Part shown: positions 14,850 through 21,912 of the stretch, in pieces
Layout of the letters: each line of letters starts with the position of its first letter
Numbering within the stretch: the first letter of the stretch is position 1
Virus record (IMG/VR): IMGVR_UViG_3300008339_000574
Span: 1-21,912 of that record
Strand: one strand, 5' to 3'
Source of the DNA: a virus
DNA: 21,912 nucleotides
Translations under genes and position numbers: made by a program
Notes under the pieces: generated by a model
What the model saw: the letters and a program-made list of their open reading frames with translations, nothing else
What the model was told of the DNA's origin: nothing
Database searches by the model: none

Positions 14850-15923
14850 CTAGTTAGCCAGGGCTGCGCCCCACTTGCTCGTCACAGCAGAGCCGCCTTT
14901 GGCTTTCAGCTCTTCCTGCTTCTGCAGGGCTCTTTTCTTTTCGTCGCTGATCTCGATCCGTGGAGCCGAGGACAGTGCCTCTGGTTCTCCAGCTGCTGCC
15001 CGCGTGGCGGCTGCCAGTCGAGTCTCGAGATCTGCTACCTTGGCCGACAGGTCGGCATTCTCAGCTCGCAGCTCGGTGGTCACCTCGGCAAAGCATTCGG
15101 TGATCGATCGGCCTTCCAAAAACCACTTCGCGCCGCGATCCCCGAATGTCTCGAGGTACGGCTTGGCCGCGTCCAGAGTCAGGCCAGCAGGAGCCGCAGG
15201 GGCCGGAGCTGTGGTCTGATCCTGGCCAGCTTTTCCCGCTAGCACTTCATCCATAATGTCCCTTCCATAATGCTTGGACAAAAAGGAGCACATCCTTTCA
15301 ACCACCTCGCGGGGCTCCCGATCCGCAAAGTGGGTGTTCACAATCCAGCTGGTAAGAGCTGGCAGGCCGGCCATGGTGGTCATATCGAACAAGCCGCCGC
15401 GGGTAGCTGCTGGCTCGTCAACGATGTCGATCGCTCGCAGGCCGTCCAGCCGCAGAGGAATGACTTCGCCTTCTGGCGGTTCCTGATTCATCGAGAAGTG
15501 CAGCCTGGTGGCAGCGCTGACCCCAAAGGCCTCAGGATCCTCCTCGGCCAGGTCCATGACGTAGGTGGCCAGGTCGCCGTTGGGGGTGTCGAAAGCAGAA
15601 TCGGCCAGCTGCAGATCAGCGTAGACCGCATCGCCATCCCGCCTGAAGTTGGTCCACCGGCCAAGGTACTTCCCGAATCCGTCATCACTCATGCTGGGGT
15701 GGGTGTACCTGGCCTTTGTGCCTTTGTTGTACGACCTGCCAAAGTTGACCACCTGGTCGAGAGTGGTCTCATCGACCTCCCAGGGCCGGCTGTCATTGAC
15801 TCGGCCAAGCTGCATCACCTTGGCACCATTGATCCGTCTGGCCTCTCGATCGACTCCAACCATGGGAGCCGCTCGCATGGTGGCCGTCCGAAAGCTTTCA
15901 GCTGCTGCTTGAATCGTCGCCAT
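14850..15923 (-). CDS. prohead protease fused to scaffold-like region
   Basis: A 357-residue protein. Residues about 20-180 look like a prohead protease of the herpes-assemblin-like (S78-related) fold: ARYTHPSM with candidate catalytic H75, FGKYLGRW, then AFGVSAATR with candidate Ser 136, and a closing AIDIVDEPAAT typical of the end of this domain. After an Ala/Pro linker at about 230-250 come helices ending in a coiled coil near 270-310 (LRAENADLSAKVADLETRLA) and a charged tail, as in phage scaffolds. So one gene would do the work of lambda C and Nu3: guide capsid assembly, then digest the scaffold. Start at ATG 15923 because GGAGAGGAAG lies just upstream; longer readings lie over the portal gene. 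It overlaps the portal 3' end by 26 bases. Confidence 0.8.
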   Translation of the reverse strand: MATIQAAAESFRTATMRAAPMVGVDREARRINGAKVMQLGRVNDSRPWEVDETTLDQVVNFGRSYNKGTKARYTHPSMSDDGFGKYLGRWTNFRRDGDAVYADLQLADSAFDTPNGDLATYVMDLAEEDPEAFGVSAATRLHFSMNQEPPEGEVIPLRLDGLRAIDIVDEPAATRGGLFDMTTMAGLPALTSWIVNTHFADREPREVVERMCSFLSKHYGRDIMDEVLAGKAGQDQTTAPAPAAPAGLTLDAAKPYLETFGDRGAKWFLEGRSITECFAEVTTELRAENADLSAKVADLETRLAAATRAAAGEPEALSSAPRIEISDEKKRALQKQEELKAKGGSAVTSKWGAALAN

Positions 15924-17346
15924 TGTCTTCCTCTCCGTTGCTTTCGTCTTCGTCATCTGGCTCGTCCGCCTCTTCCTCTGGCTCCATCGATGGGGCTGGC
16001 CCTGGCGGTTGCTCAGTGGTGGCCGCAGACATCCCCATCTCCTCGAGGAATCGCTCCTCTTGAGCCAGCTGGCGGACAACATCCCGCCAATCGTCGCCGT
16101 ATCGTTCGCGCCTGATCTCTGACCTGGTGCGCAGTTTGTTCTGGATGGCGAGCACATCGCCTGCGATCTCGTCCTTTGGATTCCACCAGGGCATGCCGGC
16201 AGGGATCCAGTCCCATTTCAGGTCATCGACGGTGTAGCCTCGAGGCAGCACAAGAGCACCTTCAGCCACCCAGCTCAGGATCTTCCAGACTGTGATTCGA
16301 TCGAGGATCTCGACGATGTCAGCCCGTTTGCTTTTCACACTCTGCAGATACTGGATCAGTGCAGCGCGACTGCCAAAGAAATTCGTGAAGCTTTCATCGT
16401 AGAAAGACCATGGAATATCTAGGCTCTTGAGCGCCGCCTGCATGCAGATCGTTAGGAATGCCTGGAATTCCGTGGAGGGGTGCCGGCTCTCCAGGAAATC
16501 CATCTTATCCCCTGGATCAAGCTCGACCTTTACTGGGCCTCGGCCAAGATCGATCTGATAGCTCGAGCCGACCTCCTCCTCGTCGTCCGAATCCGCCATC
16601 TCTCGAGTGATCGCCAGAGCAAAGAGCTGGGTGATCTTTGCCTTAGCTCTTGCGTAGTCTTTGACCTCCATGCTGTCCTGGAATTCGGCAATGGCCGACA
16701 CCAGTGGGGAGACCCCGCGCACCTGGTCGAATGAGTCCCAGTAGGCCAGCTGCATGCAGTTGCCGGCCAGTACCTGCTTTTCTTCCTCATAGCGTCCATC
16801 GCTGTGACGTTTGAAGACCTGAACTGCGGACATTCCACCGCCTGGATTAAGCCGGATTCCATGGGTCCAGTTGGTGCCACCATTGCCATTGATCTGGCTG
16901 GTTGGATTCTGGATCCGGTCGCCTTCGATCCCCTGCAGTTTGCCGTTTACCTTCACCAGGAAGATGTCGCCATCGAGCACCCGCCTGGCCTCGGCCAATC
17001 GGATCATGCGCCGCAGGGAATGCCTGGCCGCGACATCGCAGTTGATCGGCCTGGACCACCAGGCCATCAGCGACTCGAGCCGCTCATTAAAAACCGGATC
17101 CTCGGTGCTGGCCTGGAAGGTAAAAGTGGAAACGAAATCCAGGTGCTTTCTGACTGCCCAGGCAGCCACTGAGTAATTCCGCCAGAGCTCTCGAGCTCCT
17201 TCGATCACTCTTTTCCGTTTGGTCGAATCCAGCAGTGCATCGCTGGACTGGATCCTGGTGCCAGGGTCCCGCCGCTGGTTGCCAGCTTCGCCTGCGATGT
17301 ATCGCCCAAAAAGGCCTTGAAGTCGATCCTGTACCTGTTTGATCAT
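15898..17346 (-). CDS. portal protein (lambda gpB-like)
   Basis: A 482-residue portal. The opening (ARELWRNYSVAAWAVRKHLDFV) is the usual N-terminal helix region, followed by the AEARRVLDGDIFLVKV and IEGDRIQNP strands typical of lambda-type portals. Next are the QVRGVSPLVSAIAEFQDSMEVKDY stem helix (the 'RGxSxL' motif), the ARAKAKITQLFAL segment, and then IPWSFYDESFTNFFGSRAALIQY. Portals form the dodecameric ring through which DNA is packaged. Size is in the normal range. The last 28 residues are almost all Asp/Glu/Ser, an unusual acidic tail that overlaps the start of the protease gene. ATG 17346 overlaps the gpW-like gene stop (ATGA), fixing the start. Confidence 0.92.
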   Translation of the reverse strand: MIKQVQDRLQGLFGRYIAGEAGNQRRDPGTRIQSSDALLDSTKRKRVIEGARELWRNYSVAAWAVRKHLDFVSTFTFQASTEDPVFNERLESLMAWWSRPINCDVAARHSLRRMIRLAEARRVLDGDIFLVKVNGKLQGIEGDRIQNPTSQINGNGGTNWTHGIRLNPGGGMSAVQVFKRHSDGRYEEEKQVLAGNCMQLAYWDSFDQVRGVSPLVSAIAEFQDSMEVKDYARAKAKITQLFALAITREMADSDDEEEVGSSYQIDLGRGPVKVELDPGDKMDFLESRHPSTEFQAFLTICMQAALKSLDIPWSFYDESFTNFFGSRAALIQYLQSVKSKRADIVEILDRITVWKILSWVAEGALVLPRGYTVDDLKWDWIPAGMPWWNPKDEIAGDVLAIQNKLRTRSEIRRERYGDDWRDVVRQLAQEERFLEEMGMSAATTEQPPGPAPSMEPEEEADEPDDEDESNGEEDNGDDSSSS

Positions 17347-17579
17347 GGGCCGTGGCTGTTGCCTAAGTTGAAGGTAGAGAATCGGGACTTTGCGCGAGAG
17401 TAGCGAATCACCTGCTTACGCCACATCTCGAGCTCTTTGACCGCAGCCTCGCGCTGATACTGGACATAGGCTCCATCGATCGACACGGAGAAAATTCCAG
17501 CCCCAGTGGACAGCTGCTCTTCAAAGACAGCCACCATCTTCTTGGCATGCTCGAGTTTTTGGATTCTTTGATCGTGCAT
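17343..17579 (-). CDS. gpW-like head-tail joining protein
   Basis: About 78 residues if ATG 17579 is the start. It has a first helix (QRIQKLEHAKKMVAVFEEQLSTG), a beta turn (IFSVSIDGAYVQYQ) and a second helix (AAVKELEMWRKQVIRYSRAKSR). This is the alpha-beta-beta-alpha layout of lambda gpW (68 aa), in which L-x(2)-G ... V-[ST]-x-DG-x-x-[VI]-x-[FY] is followed by x-x-L-E. Position between terminase and portal matches lambda A-W-B exactly. The start is not certain: there is no strong ribosome binding site before 17579; the frame is open to 17744, but that stretch lies over the zinc-ribbon gene and looks like shadow. The last codons overlap the portal ATG. Confidence 0.7.
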   Translation of the reverse strand: MHDQRIQKLEHAKKMVAVFEEQLSTGAGIFSVSIDGAYVQYQREAAVKELEMWRKQVIRYSRAKSRFSTFNLGNSHGP

Positions 17580-17616
17580 GCTGAAATGATATCGTGCCTG
17601 ATCTTTGATCCTCTCC

Positions 17617-17856
17617 TTAAATCCCTTGATCTGGTCCAGGATCTGGAGTGATCGGCCAGACCTCGCGCAGGGTAAAAGGGCTCTCGCATGCTTTGCACCG
17701 AACGTGATAAAGCTTGATCCGGTTTCCATCATGCTCAAATTCATGATAAGCGCCGGACTGCTTGAGAACTCCAGCAGCTTGGCTGCAATGTGGGCAAACC
17801 GGCATTGTGATCGTTGCCCTCAGCTTGGGCTGGTCGGCTCGCTTCTTGGTGCTCAT
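17617..17856 (-). CDS. small zinc-ribbon protein
   Basis: A 79-residue protein with two cysteine knuckles, CPHC at 21-24 and CKAC about 30 residues later, with a His-rich middle (AYHEFEHDG); this is a single zinc ribbon. The rest is short and basic at the start. ATG 17856 overlaps the terminase stop as ATGA, so it is co-translated with terminase. Phages sometimes carry small zinc proteins here, but I know no defined role; help with DNA packaging or terminase regulation is only a guess. Between its stop and the next start are 37 bases. Confidence 0.72.
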   Translation of the reverse strand: MSTKKRADQPKLRATITMPVCPHCSQAAGVLKQSGAYHEFEHDGNRIKLYHVRCKACESPFTLREVWPITPDPGPDQGI

Positions 17857-19997
17857 AGATATTCCACCCTCCTTGATCGTTTTGGCTTTGGTCCGTGCGA
17901 TGGAATCGGTTGCTCTGGAATTGGTGCTCCAGTTGGAGAGCCTTCAATGGATCCCACAGCAGCGCGAGATTTCCTGATCTTTCGGCCAGACTCGCCCTCT
18001 AGTCGGCAGCCTTCGACGCTGGCCGCCACACAGCAGCCGACCAGGCAATCGAACCAGTGATTATCTGGCCGGTCTGGCTTGTGCTTCCACTCGTCAACTG
18101 TCCGCCCTTTACCCTCTGTTCGAACTGGGTATTCCGCCCGTAGGTGCTTGGCCAGGGTGGCATGCTCGTGCGCGTCGCCCTTGTGCAGCACGAGGCTGCC
18201 GCTGGTCCCTGGTTCGGTCGCCAGCCTGGAATGCAAAAAAGACTTCCAAAAATTGGTATCGAAAAGCACATGCCGGATTGGAATGTCTTTGGCTCGATCG
18301 ATTCGCCAATGCTGGCCGGTGGCTCTGCCGAATCGTTTCACATGGTGTGCATTCAGTGGCTCACTGCTTGCCGTGATTCCTCGTCCGTGACTTGGGAAAA
18401 GAATCGATCGGTGGAGGCTAGTCCGGCAGAACTCATAAACCAGGTTCCTCGACTGGCCCCAGTTGGCATCAATCATGATCCGGCTGAATGGCACCTCAGC
18501 GCCCGCTGCACTCTTCCACTGCTTAGTGGCCAGGTGGTGAACCAGGTCTTTTAGTGCCTTGGTCAGCCGCACCTCGAGCGAGTCAGCAGGGTACAGCTTG
18601 GAAAGTGTCTTTCTGGCTGTCGACAGCTTAAAGTTGTTTCCGCGCTGCTGTGGCCAGGCTCCATACTCCACCACTGTGCCGGTGAAGTCAGATCGCCAGG
18701 CCACCACCGACCAGAAGAGCATTTCCTTTTGCACATCGATAAAACCGACCAGCTGGTCGGTGTGCTCCTGCAGCTGCCCCTTGGCAGTGATTCCAACCCG
18801 ATCACAGATCTCCTTCTCGCCGAGGATCGAATCGTCGGCCTGCTTTTCCATGGGATGGTTTTGGTACTCAGCCCAGAAGCTCTCTTCGTCCCTGAAGTAG
18901 AGATTCATAGCGTTCTGGATCGCTGAGAGCTCATCTGGGTTGAATCGCTCGGACCAGGACGCCTCGCAGCCCGAATCCATCGCCGCCTGGTTCTCTCGAT
19001 AAAACTCAGTCGCCTCCGCCCCTTCGCCGCCATTCCTCAGGCTGGCTTTCTTTATCTCGTAGTATTCCTGCCACAGGTCCATGTTTGACGGCATGCCATA
19101 GAGCAGCTGGGTGCGCTCGCCATGCCACTCTGGCGACTGCTGCCGATCGAGGGCAGTATCGGCCAAATCGCCCTTGCGAATGACAGTGCATGGCATGACG
19201 CCAGCGATCTTAACCCCAGGCCCAGAGAGCCCGAGCACATCGCCGTTTATCGTGGCGATCCGGTTATCGGTCTGCAGGTTGCTGTGGGCTGACTCTCGCG
19301 TTTGTGGATCGTCAGGGATGACGTAATCCGGTCGCAGCACTTCGCCGTTGGGGGTGGTGTACTGCTGGCCTCTGACGTCCCCAGTAATACCGCAGACCGA
19401 CACCACCGATCCGCTGGCCTTGGATCCTGGGATCGTTGGCAGGATTAGCAGATTGGACAGCCACTGGATCCCAGTGGGCTCGCCCTGATAGGTCTGACCT
19501 CCTGCTCTAGCAGCTCGCCCCTCCAGTTGCCGGATCGGAAAGCACACCTCGGGGAAGTCCTCCAGTAGGAGGCTGTTAAATCGCAGCTCAGACTTGATCG
19601 AGCTGAGCAGCTTTTCTGCCTTGCCTTCGGTGGCACCGATCAGGCAGGCCCATCGCCGATATCCGTATAGCAGGGACCACAGAGCAGCCGTCACCGCCAG
19701 TGTGGTCTTGCCGTTGCCTCGAGGCATGGCCAGAGCGAACAGTCCGCCATGCCTCACAGTGATCTCGATCCGGTCGATCACCCGCAGGTGATCCCTGGAC
19801 CACCCCAGGGAAAAGGCTGCTGGCCGGTAGGTCTCGCAGAACTGGCGAAAAGATTCAGCACACTTTTTCCGCCGCTTGGGATTCTCGATCTTTGGTAGCT
19901 CGCCAATGTCAGATCCGGCTGCGCGGAGGGATCGCATTCGCTCCGCCATCTTTTGCCGGTGCTGCTCGTAGCTTTTCTTATCCAGCTTGGCTGGCAT
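17853..19997 (-). CDS. terminase large subunit (lambda gpA-like)
   Basis: A 714-residue packaging ATPase-nuclease. ATPase: Walker A PRGNGKTT at 92-99 after the aromatic 'SLGWSRDH' region, and Walker B VIPDDPQ with D229/D230. Between them lie the LIGATEGKAEKLL helix, and a TxxGxxRGQQ-type loop (GITGDVRGQQY) typical of the lambda gpA family. RNase H-like nuclease: GFIDVQ (D421), MIDANWG (D510) and NHWFDCLVG (D650) supply the metal-binding acids. The size fits gpA-type terminases (about 640-720 aa). It cuts and pumps phage DNA into the prohead. No small terminase subunit was seen in the window; it may lie beyond the right edge. ATG 19997 overlaps the upstream stop by one base. Confidence 0.95.
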   Translation of the reverse strand: MPAKLDKKSYEQHRQKMAERMRSLRAAGSDIGELPKIENPKRRKKCAESFRQFCETYRPAAFSLGWSRDHLRVIDRIEITVRHGGLFALAMPRGNGKTTLAVTAALWSLLYGYRRWACLIGATEGKAEKLLSSIKSELRFNSLLLEDFPEVCFPIRQLEGRAARAGGQTYQGEPTGIQWLSNLLILPTIPGSKASGSVVSVCGITGDVRGQQYTTPNGEVLRPDYVIPDDPQTRESAHSNLQTDNRIATINGDVLGLSGPGVKIAGVMPCTVIRKGDLADTALDRQQSPEWHGERTQLLYGMPSNMDLWQEYYEIKKASLRNGGEGAEATEFYRENQAAMDSGCEASWSERFNPDELSAIQNAMNLYFRDEESFWAEYQNHPMEKQADDSILGEKEICDRVGITAKGQLQEHTDQLVGFIDVQKEMLFWSVVAWRSDFTGTVVEYGAWPQQRGNNFKLSTARKTLSKLYPADSLEVRLTKALKDLVHHLATKQWKSAAGAEVPFSRIMIDANWGQSRNLVYEFCRTSLHRSILFPSHGRGITASSEPLNAHHVKRFGRATGQHWRIDRAKDIPIRHVLFDTNFWKSFLHSRLATEPGTSGSLVLHKGDAHEHATLAKHLRAEYPVRTEGKGRTVDEWKHKPDRPDNHWFDCLVGCCVAASVEGCRLEGESGRKIRKSRAAVGSIEGSPTGAPIPEQPIPSHGPKPKRSRRVEYL

Positions 19998-21856
19998 CAG
20001 GGAGACCCGAGGAGGCTGTTGAGCTCGAGGGTACCGATGGCATCCTCAGGAATTGTCACATAGACCACCTGGCCGGTTCCCCGCTGGCAAGCATACCGAA
20101 TGCCAGGAGTCAGGTCGGTAAACTGTGCCACTCCAGCCCCATTGCTGGTAGTGGTCCTGGTTCCGGTGTCGATCGCCAGACCGGTGGATCCATGGGGCAC
20201 CGCGGTGGCCTGCATGGACATCGTAACCCCAGACTCTGGCAGACCGTTGACCCCTAGGCAAAGCCAGTAGCCTGTGACGCCACCAGGTCCGCTGGGTGTG
20301 ATGGAGATGGCCGTCAGGGTGTAGGTCTGGGTCTGGTTCGCGCTGACCACCAGCACTGCGCCGCCAAAGGTCGCATTGGGCGATCCGATCCCCACCACCC
20401 AGCTGCCATCATCGACATTGAAGGTAATCTGGCCAGAGACGTTGGTCGAGCCGACGTAAGTCTCAGCCGCCTTGGTCAGCCGCACCCTGGCACCCTCCAC
20501 CGGTGCTCCAGCTAGAAGGACCGTGATGGTCACTGTTCGCGCGCCGGTTCCGGTTCCACCACCGCCGCCACCGGTTGGTGCCAGGCTGAGTGCACTGGCC
20601 GTCCACTTGGCATTCGGTGTACCGCTGCCAGTGATCATCGTCACCAGGTCGACCAGGACCGACAGGGCCGCCACTGCATTGGCCACCTCGGTGGCTGCCG
20701 AACTGGCGAGGGCATTGGAATCGAGTGCACCTGTCTGGAATGCCAGGTTGGTGATTACGCCTGGCTGGATTTCGTGGACGTCAGCGCCGATGTGCCCAGC
20801 GCCGCTGCCTGTCACCTTCACCGTCCGATTGTCATTGTCGCTGATCAGGATCCGGTCGCCAAAGGATCCATTGGCGTAGCCAGCGCTCGGCAGAGCATTG
20901 AGCACAGCATCCCGATTCTGGTTGGCCGTGGGGATGTCCCCAACCGCAGCTGGCAGGGCTGGAAGATTGTCGGTCTTTGCTTTGATCGCCTGGAGGACCG
21001 TCAGGCTGTCGTAGTCCACCACCGCCCCAATCCACTCGCTGTACCTCGCCTCGCCACTGACGGTGCCAGAGATCGTGACGCGCAGGCTCTCCGCTGCATG
21101 GGTGCTGGCCACAGTGTAGGTGAAGGTGTACCGACCAGTCGCTGGATTGGAGACCGCCGACAGATTGGCCGATCGGCTTGTGCCAGCTGCATTGGCCGCC
21201 GCGATCGTCGGGGTGGAATCAAGGTTTACCAGCTTGTCTTCGTCGTCTCTGACGATGACAGTGAAAGCATAGACCAGGCTGCCAGACTCTGGGATTTCCA
21301 TCAGTGGAGCTGCGTAAACATTTACCTTGGCCGAAAGATTGTTGAGCCCCTGGACTGCCGACAGGATTGAGGCAGCCGTTGCCTCCTTGGCCAGGATGGT
21401 GGACGCCTCGATCTGGGCTAGGGTTGGCCGATTGGTCAAAGTGGTCTCGCTGGCCACCGAGGCTGGCAGTGTGACTGGGGCTCCAGCTGTGATCGCCTGG
21501 CCGGCAAACCGCCGAACGTCACCAAGGCCGTTGGCACTGTCCAATGCCTTATCAAAAAGAGCATCAAAGACAGTGGGCTCCATCACCATGTAATGATGGT
21601 TTGACATGCTCATGGCTGAATTGTTGACGCTGATGGAGGCCCTGCCGATGGCATCTGTGTTGCCGGTGCTCAGTATGACCAAGTAATAGCCGTTGTGAGA
21701 ATGAGTGGATGTGGTTGGACTGGCCAGCGCAGCAGTGCTGCCGACCTTGGTCAAATTAAAATCTCCAACCACAGCAGTGGTGACTGCCAGGCCTGAAGAA
21801 TCCAGCACAGGCCCAACCAGTACGGTAGCCGCCGTGTTTTGACGCAAAGCCTGCAC
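19997..21856 (-). CDS. adsorption / fibre-like multi-domain virion protein
   Basis: About 619 residues from GTG 21856. The N-terminus (VLVGPVLDSSG, then a LTKVGS strand) resembles the attachment part of fibre-like proteins of environmental siphophages. After that come an Ala-rich, probably trimeric helical region (about 100-170) and an Ig-like beta domain (about 180-280). A segment with NLPALPAAVGDIPTANQNRD follows, then a GGGGGG linker and a carboxypeptidase-regulatory-like (CarboxypepD_reg) domain: ITVLLAGAPVEGARVRLTK, SGQITFNVDDGSW. The C-terminus is a further beta domain. Such chains bind host surface sugars or proteins, but no receptor is known. Start: GGAGGG is 8 bases before GTG 21856, and TAG of the preceding gene overlaps it by one base; the frame stays open to the window edge, so a longer start cannot be fully excluded. 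Confidence 0.78.
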   Translation of the reverse strand: MQALRQNTAATVLVGPVLDSSGLAVTTAVVGDFNLTKVGSTAALASPTTSTHSHNGYYLVILSTGNTDAIGRASISVNNSAMSMSNHHYMVMEPTVFDALFDKALDSANGLGDVRRFAGQAITAGAPVTLPASVASETTLTNRPTLAQIEASTILAKEATAASILSAVQGLNNLSAKVNVYAAPLMEIPESGSLVYAFTVIVRDDEDKLVNLDSTPTIAAANAAGTSRSANLSAVSNPATGRYTFTYTVASTHAAESLRVTISGTVSGEARYSEWIGAVVDYDSLTVLQAIKAKTDNLPALPAAVGDIPTANQNRDAVLNALPSAGYANGSFGDRILISDNDNRTVKVTGSGAGHIGADVHEIQPGVITNLAFQTGALDSNALASSAATEVANAVAALSVLVDLVTMITGSGTPNAKWTASALSLAPTGGGGGGTGTGARTVTITVLLAGAPVEGARVRLTKAAETYVGSTNVSGQITFNVDDGSWVVGIGSPNATFGGAVLVVSANQTQTYTLTAISITPSGPGGVTGYWLCLGVNGLPESGVTMSMQATAVPHGSTGLAIDTGTRTTTSNGAGVAQFTDLTPGIRYACQRGTGQVVYVTIPEDAIGTLELNSLLGSP

Positions 21857-21912
21857 TATGTCAGCCCTCCACAAATTAGCCGCCGCCTGCGGTTGCCACC
21901 TGTCACACCTTC
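21856..21912 (-). CDS. 3' end of an upstream late gene (partial)
   Basis: From the right edge the minus strand is open in one frame for 18 codons ending ...GGNRRRRLICGGLT and a TAG at 21858-21856. That TAG shares a base with the GTG start of the adsorption gene (TAGTG), the same 1-base coupling seen at six other junctions here. This is the only evidence; too little is present to name a product. Confidence 0.35.
   Translation of the reverse strand, partial: EGVTGGNRRRRLICGGLT
21865..21870 (-). promoter_or_regulatory. ribosome binding site of adsorption protein gene
   Basis: GGAGGG on the minus strand, 8 bases before GTG 21856. It supports GTG as the start over TTG 21874, which lies upstream of the site. 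Confidence 0.55.

Noticed and set aside
14478-15242. 254-codon plus-strand ORF opposite capsid and protease
   Set aside because: Crosses the junction of two clear minus-strand genes; no ribosome binding site or family.
15270-16115. 281-codon plus-strand ORF opposite the protease gene
   Set aside because: It lies opposite a gene with clear motifs, has no recognisable domain, and arises from the codon bias of the minus strand.
16013-16216. Possible small ORF inside the portal 3' region
   Set aside because: Shadow frame of the portal gene without start signal or motif.
20555-20580. Glycine-codon repeat as a tandem repeat locus
   Set aside because: It is a short in-frame poly-Gly linker in the adsorption gene, not an independent repeat element.
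1-21912. tRNA genes, CRISPR arrays, insertion sequences, integrase or attachment sites
   Set aside because: None was seen on either strand: no cloverleaf-like segments, no regularly spaced repeats, and no transposase or recombinase motifs.

Overview
This window is a piece of a tailed double-stranded DNA phage or prophage, about 60% GC by eye, coding almost wall to wall. It has two opposed gene blocks that meet at about 4.93 kb. The virion genes have a long tape measure, a lambda-like head module and no visible sheath or baseplate genes, which suggests a siphovirus. The host cannot be read from the sequence. The cysteine-rich virion proteins and the style of the adsorption protein recall phages of Planctomycetota-like environmental bacteria, but this is a weak impression. 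No integrase, repressor, tRNA, CRISPR array or insertion sequence is visible, so prophage or free virus cannot be decided here.

Left block, plus strand, 1-4938 (replication and nucleotide metabolism): an unrecognised protein of about 194 aa, a DEAH-type superfamily 2 helicase with a C-terminal zinc ribbon, and a large primase-helicase (prim-pol, PriCT-like, AAA+/DUF3987-like and a winged helix in one chain). These are followed by a 25-codon single-membrane-segment ORF and a DUF1937 protein of the nucleoside deoxyribosyltransferase-like fold. Starts are coupled or a few bases apart, so this looks like one operon.

Right block, minus strand, 21912-4931 (late genes, read right to left). It begins with the tail of an unseen gene and a large multi-domain adsorption/fibre-like protein. 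The head module follows: large terminase, a zinc-ribbon protein, a gpW-like head-tail joiner, portal, prohead protease fused to a scaffold-like region, major capsid and a head closure protein. Next comes the tail module: tail terminator-like protein, tail tube, a tail assembly chaperone with a probable -1 frameshift, an HK97 gp10-like basic protein and the tape measure. It ends with four tail-tip or virion proteins (one very cysteine-rich), a CxxC protein, a ribosome modulation factor-like protein and an HNH nuclease with an N-terminal membrane segment. The order closely follows lambda (A-W-B-C/Nu3-E-FII-U-V-G/T-H). Most junctions overlap by 1 or 4 bases (TGATG, TAATG, ATGA), which fixes many starts and indicates strong translational coupling.

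The least ordinary parts are the 3' end of the late operon (the RMF-like protein and the membrane-tethered HNH protein), the probable T_TTT_TTC frameshift in the tail chaperone, the cysteine-rich virion protein, and an excess of GATC sites. All functions come from reading motifs and gene order; no database search was made.
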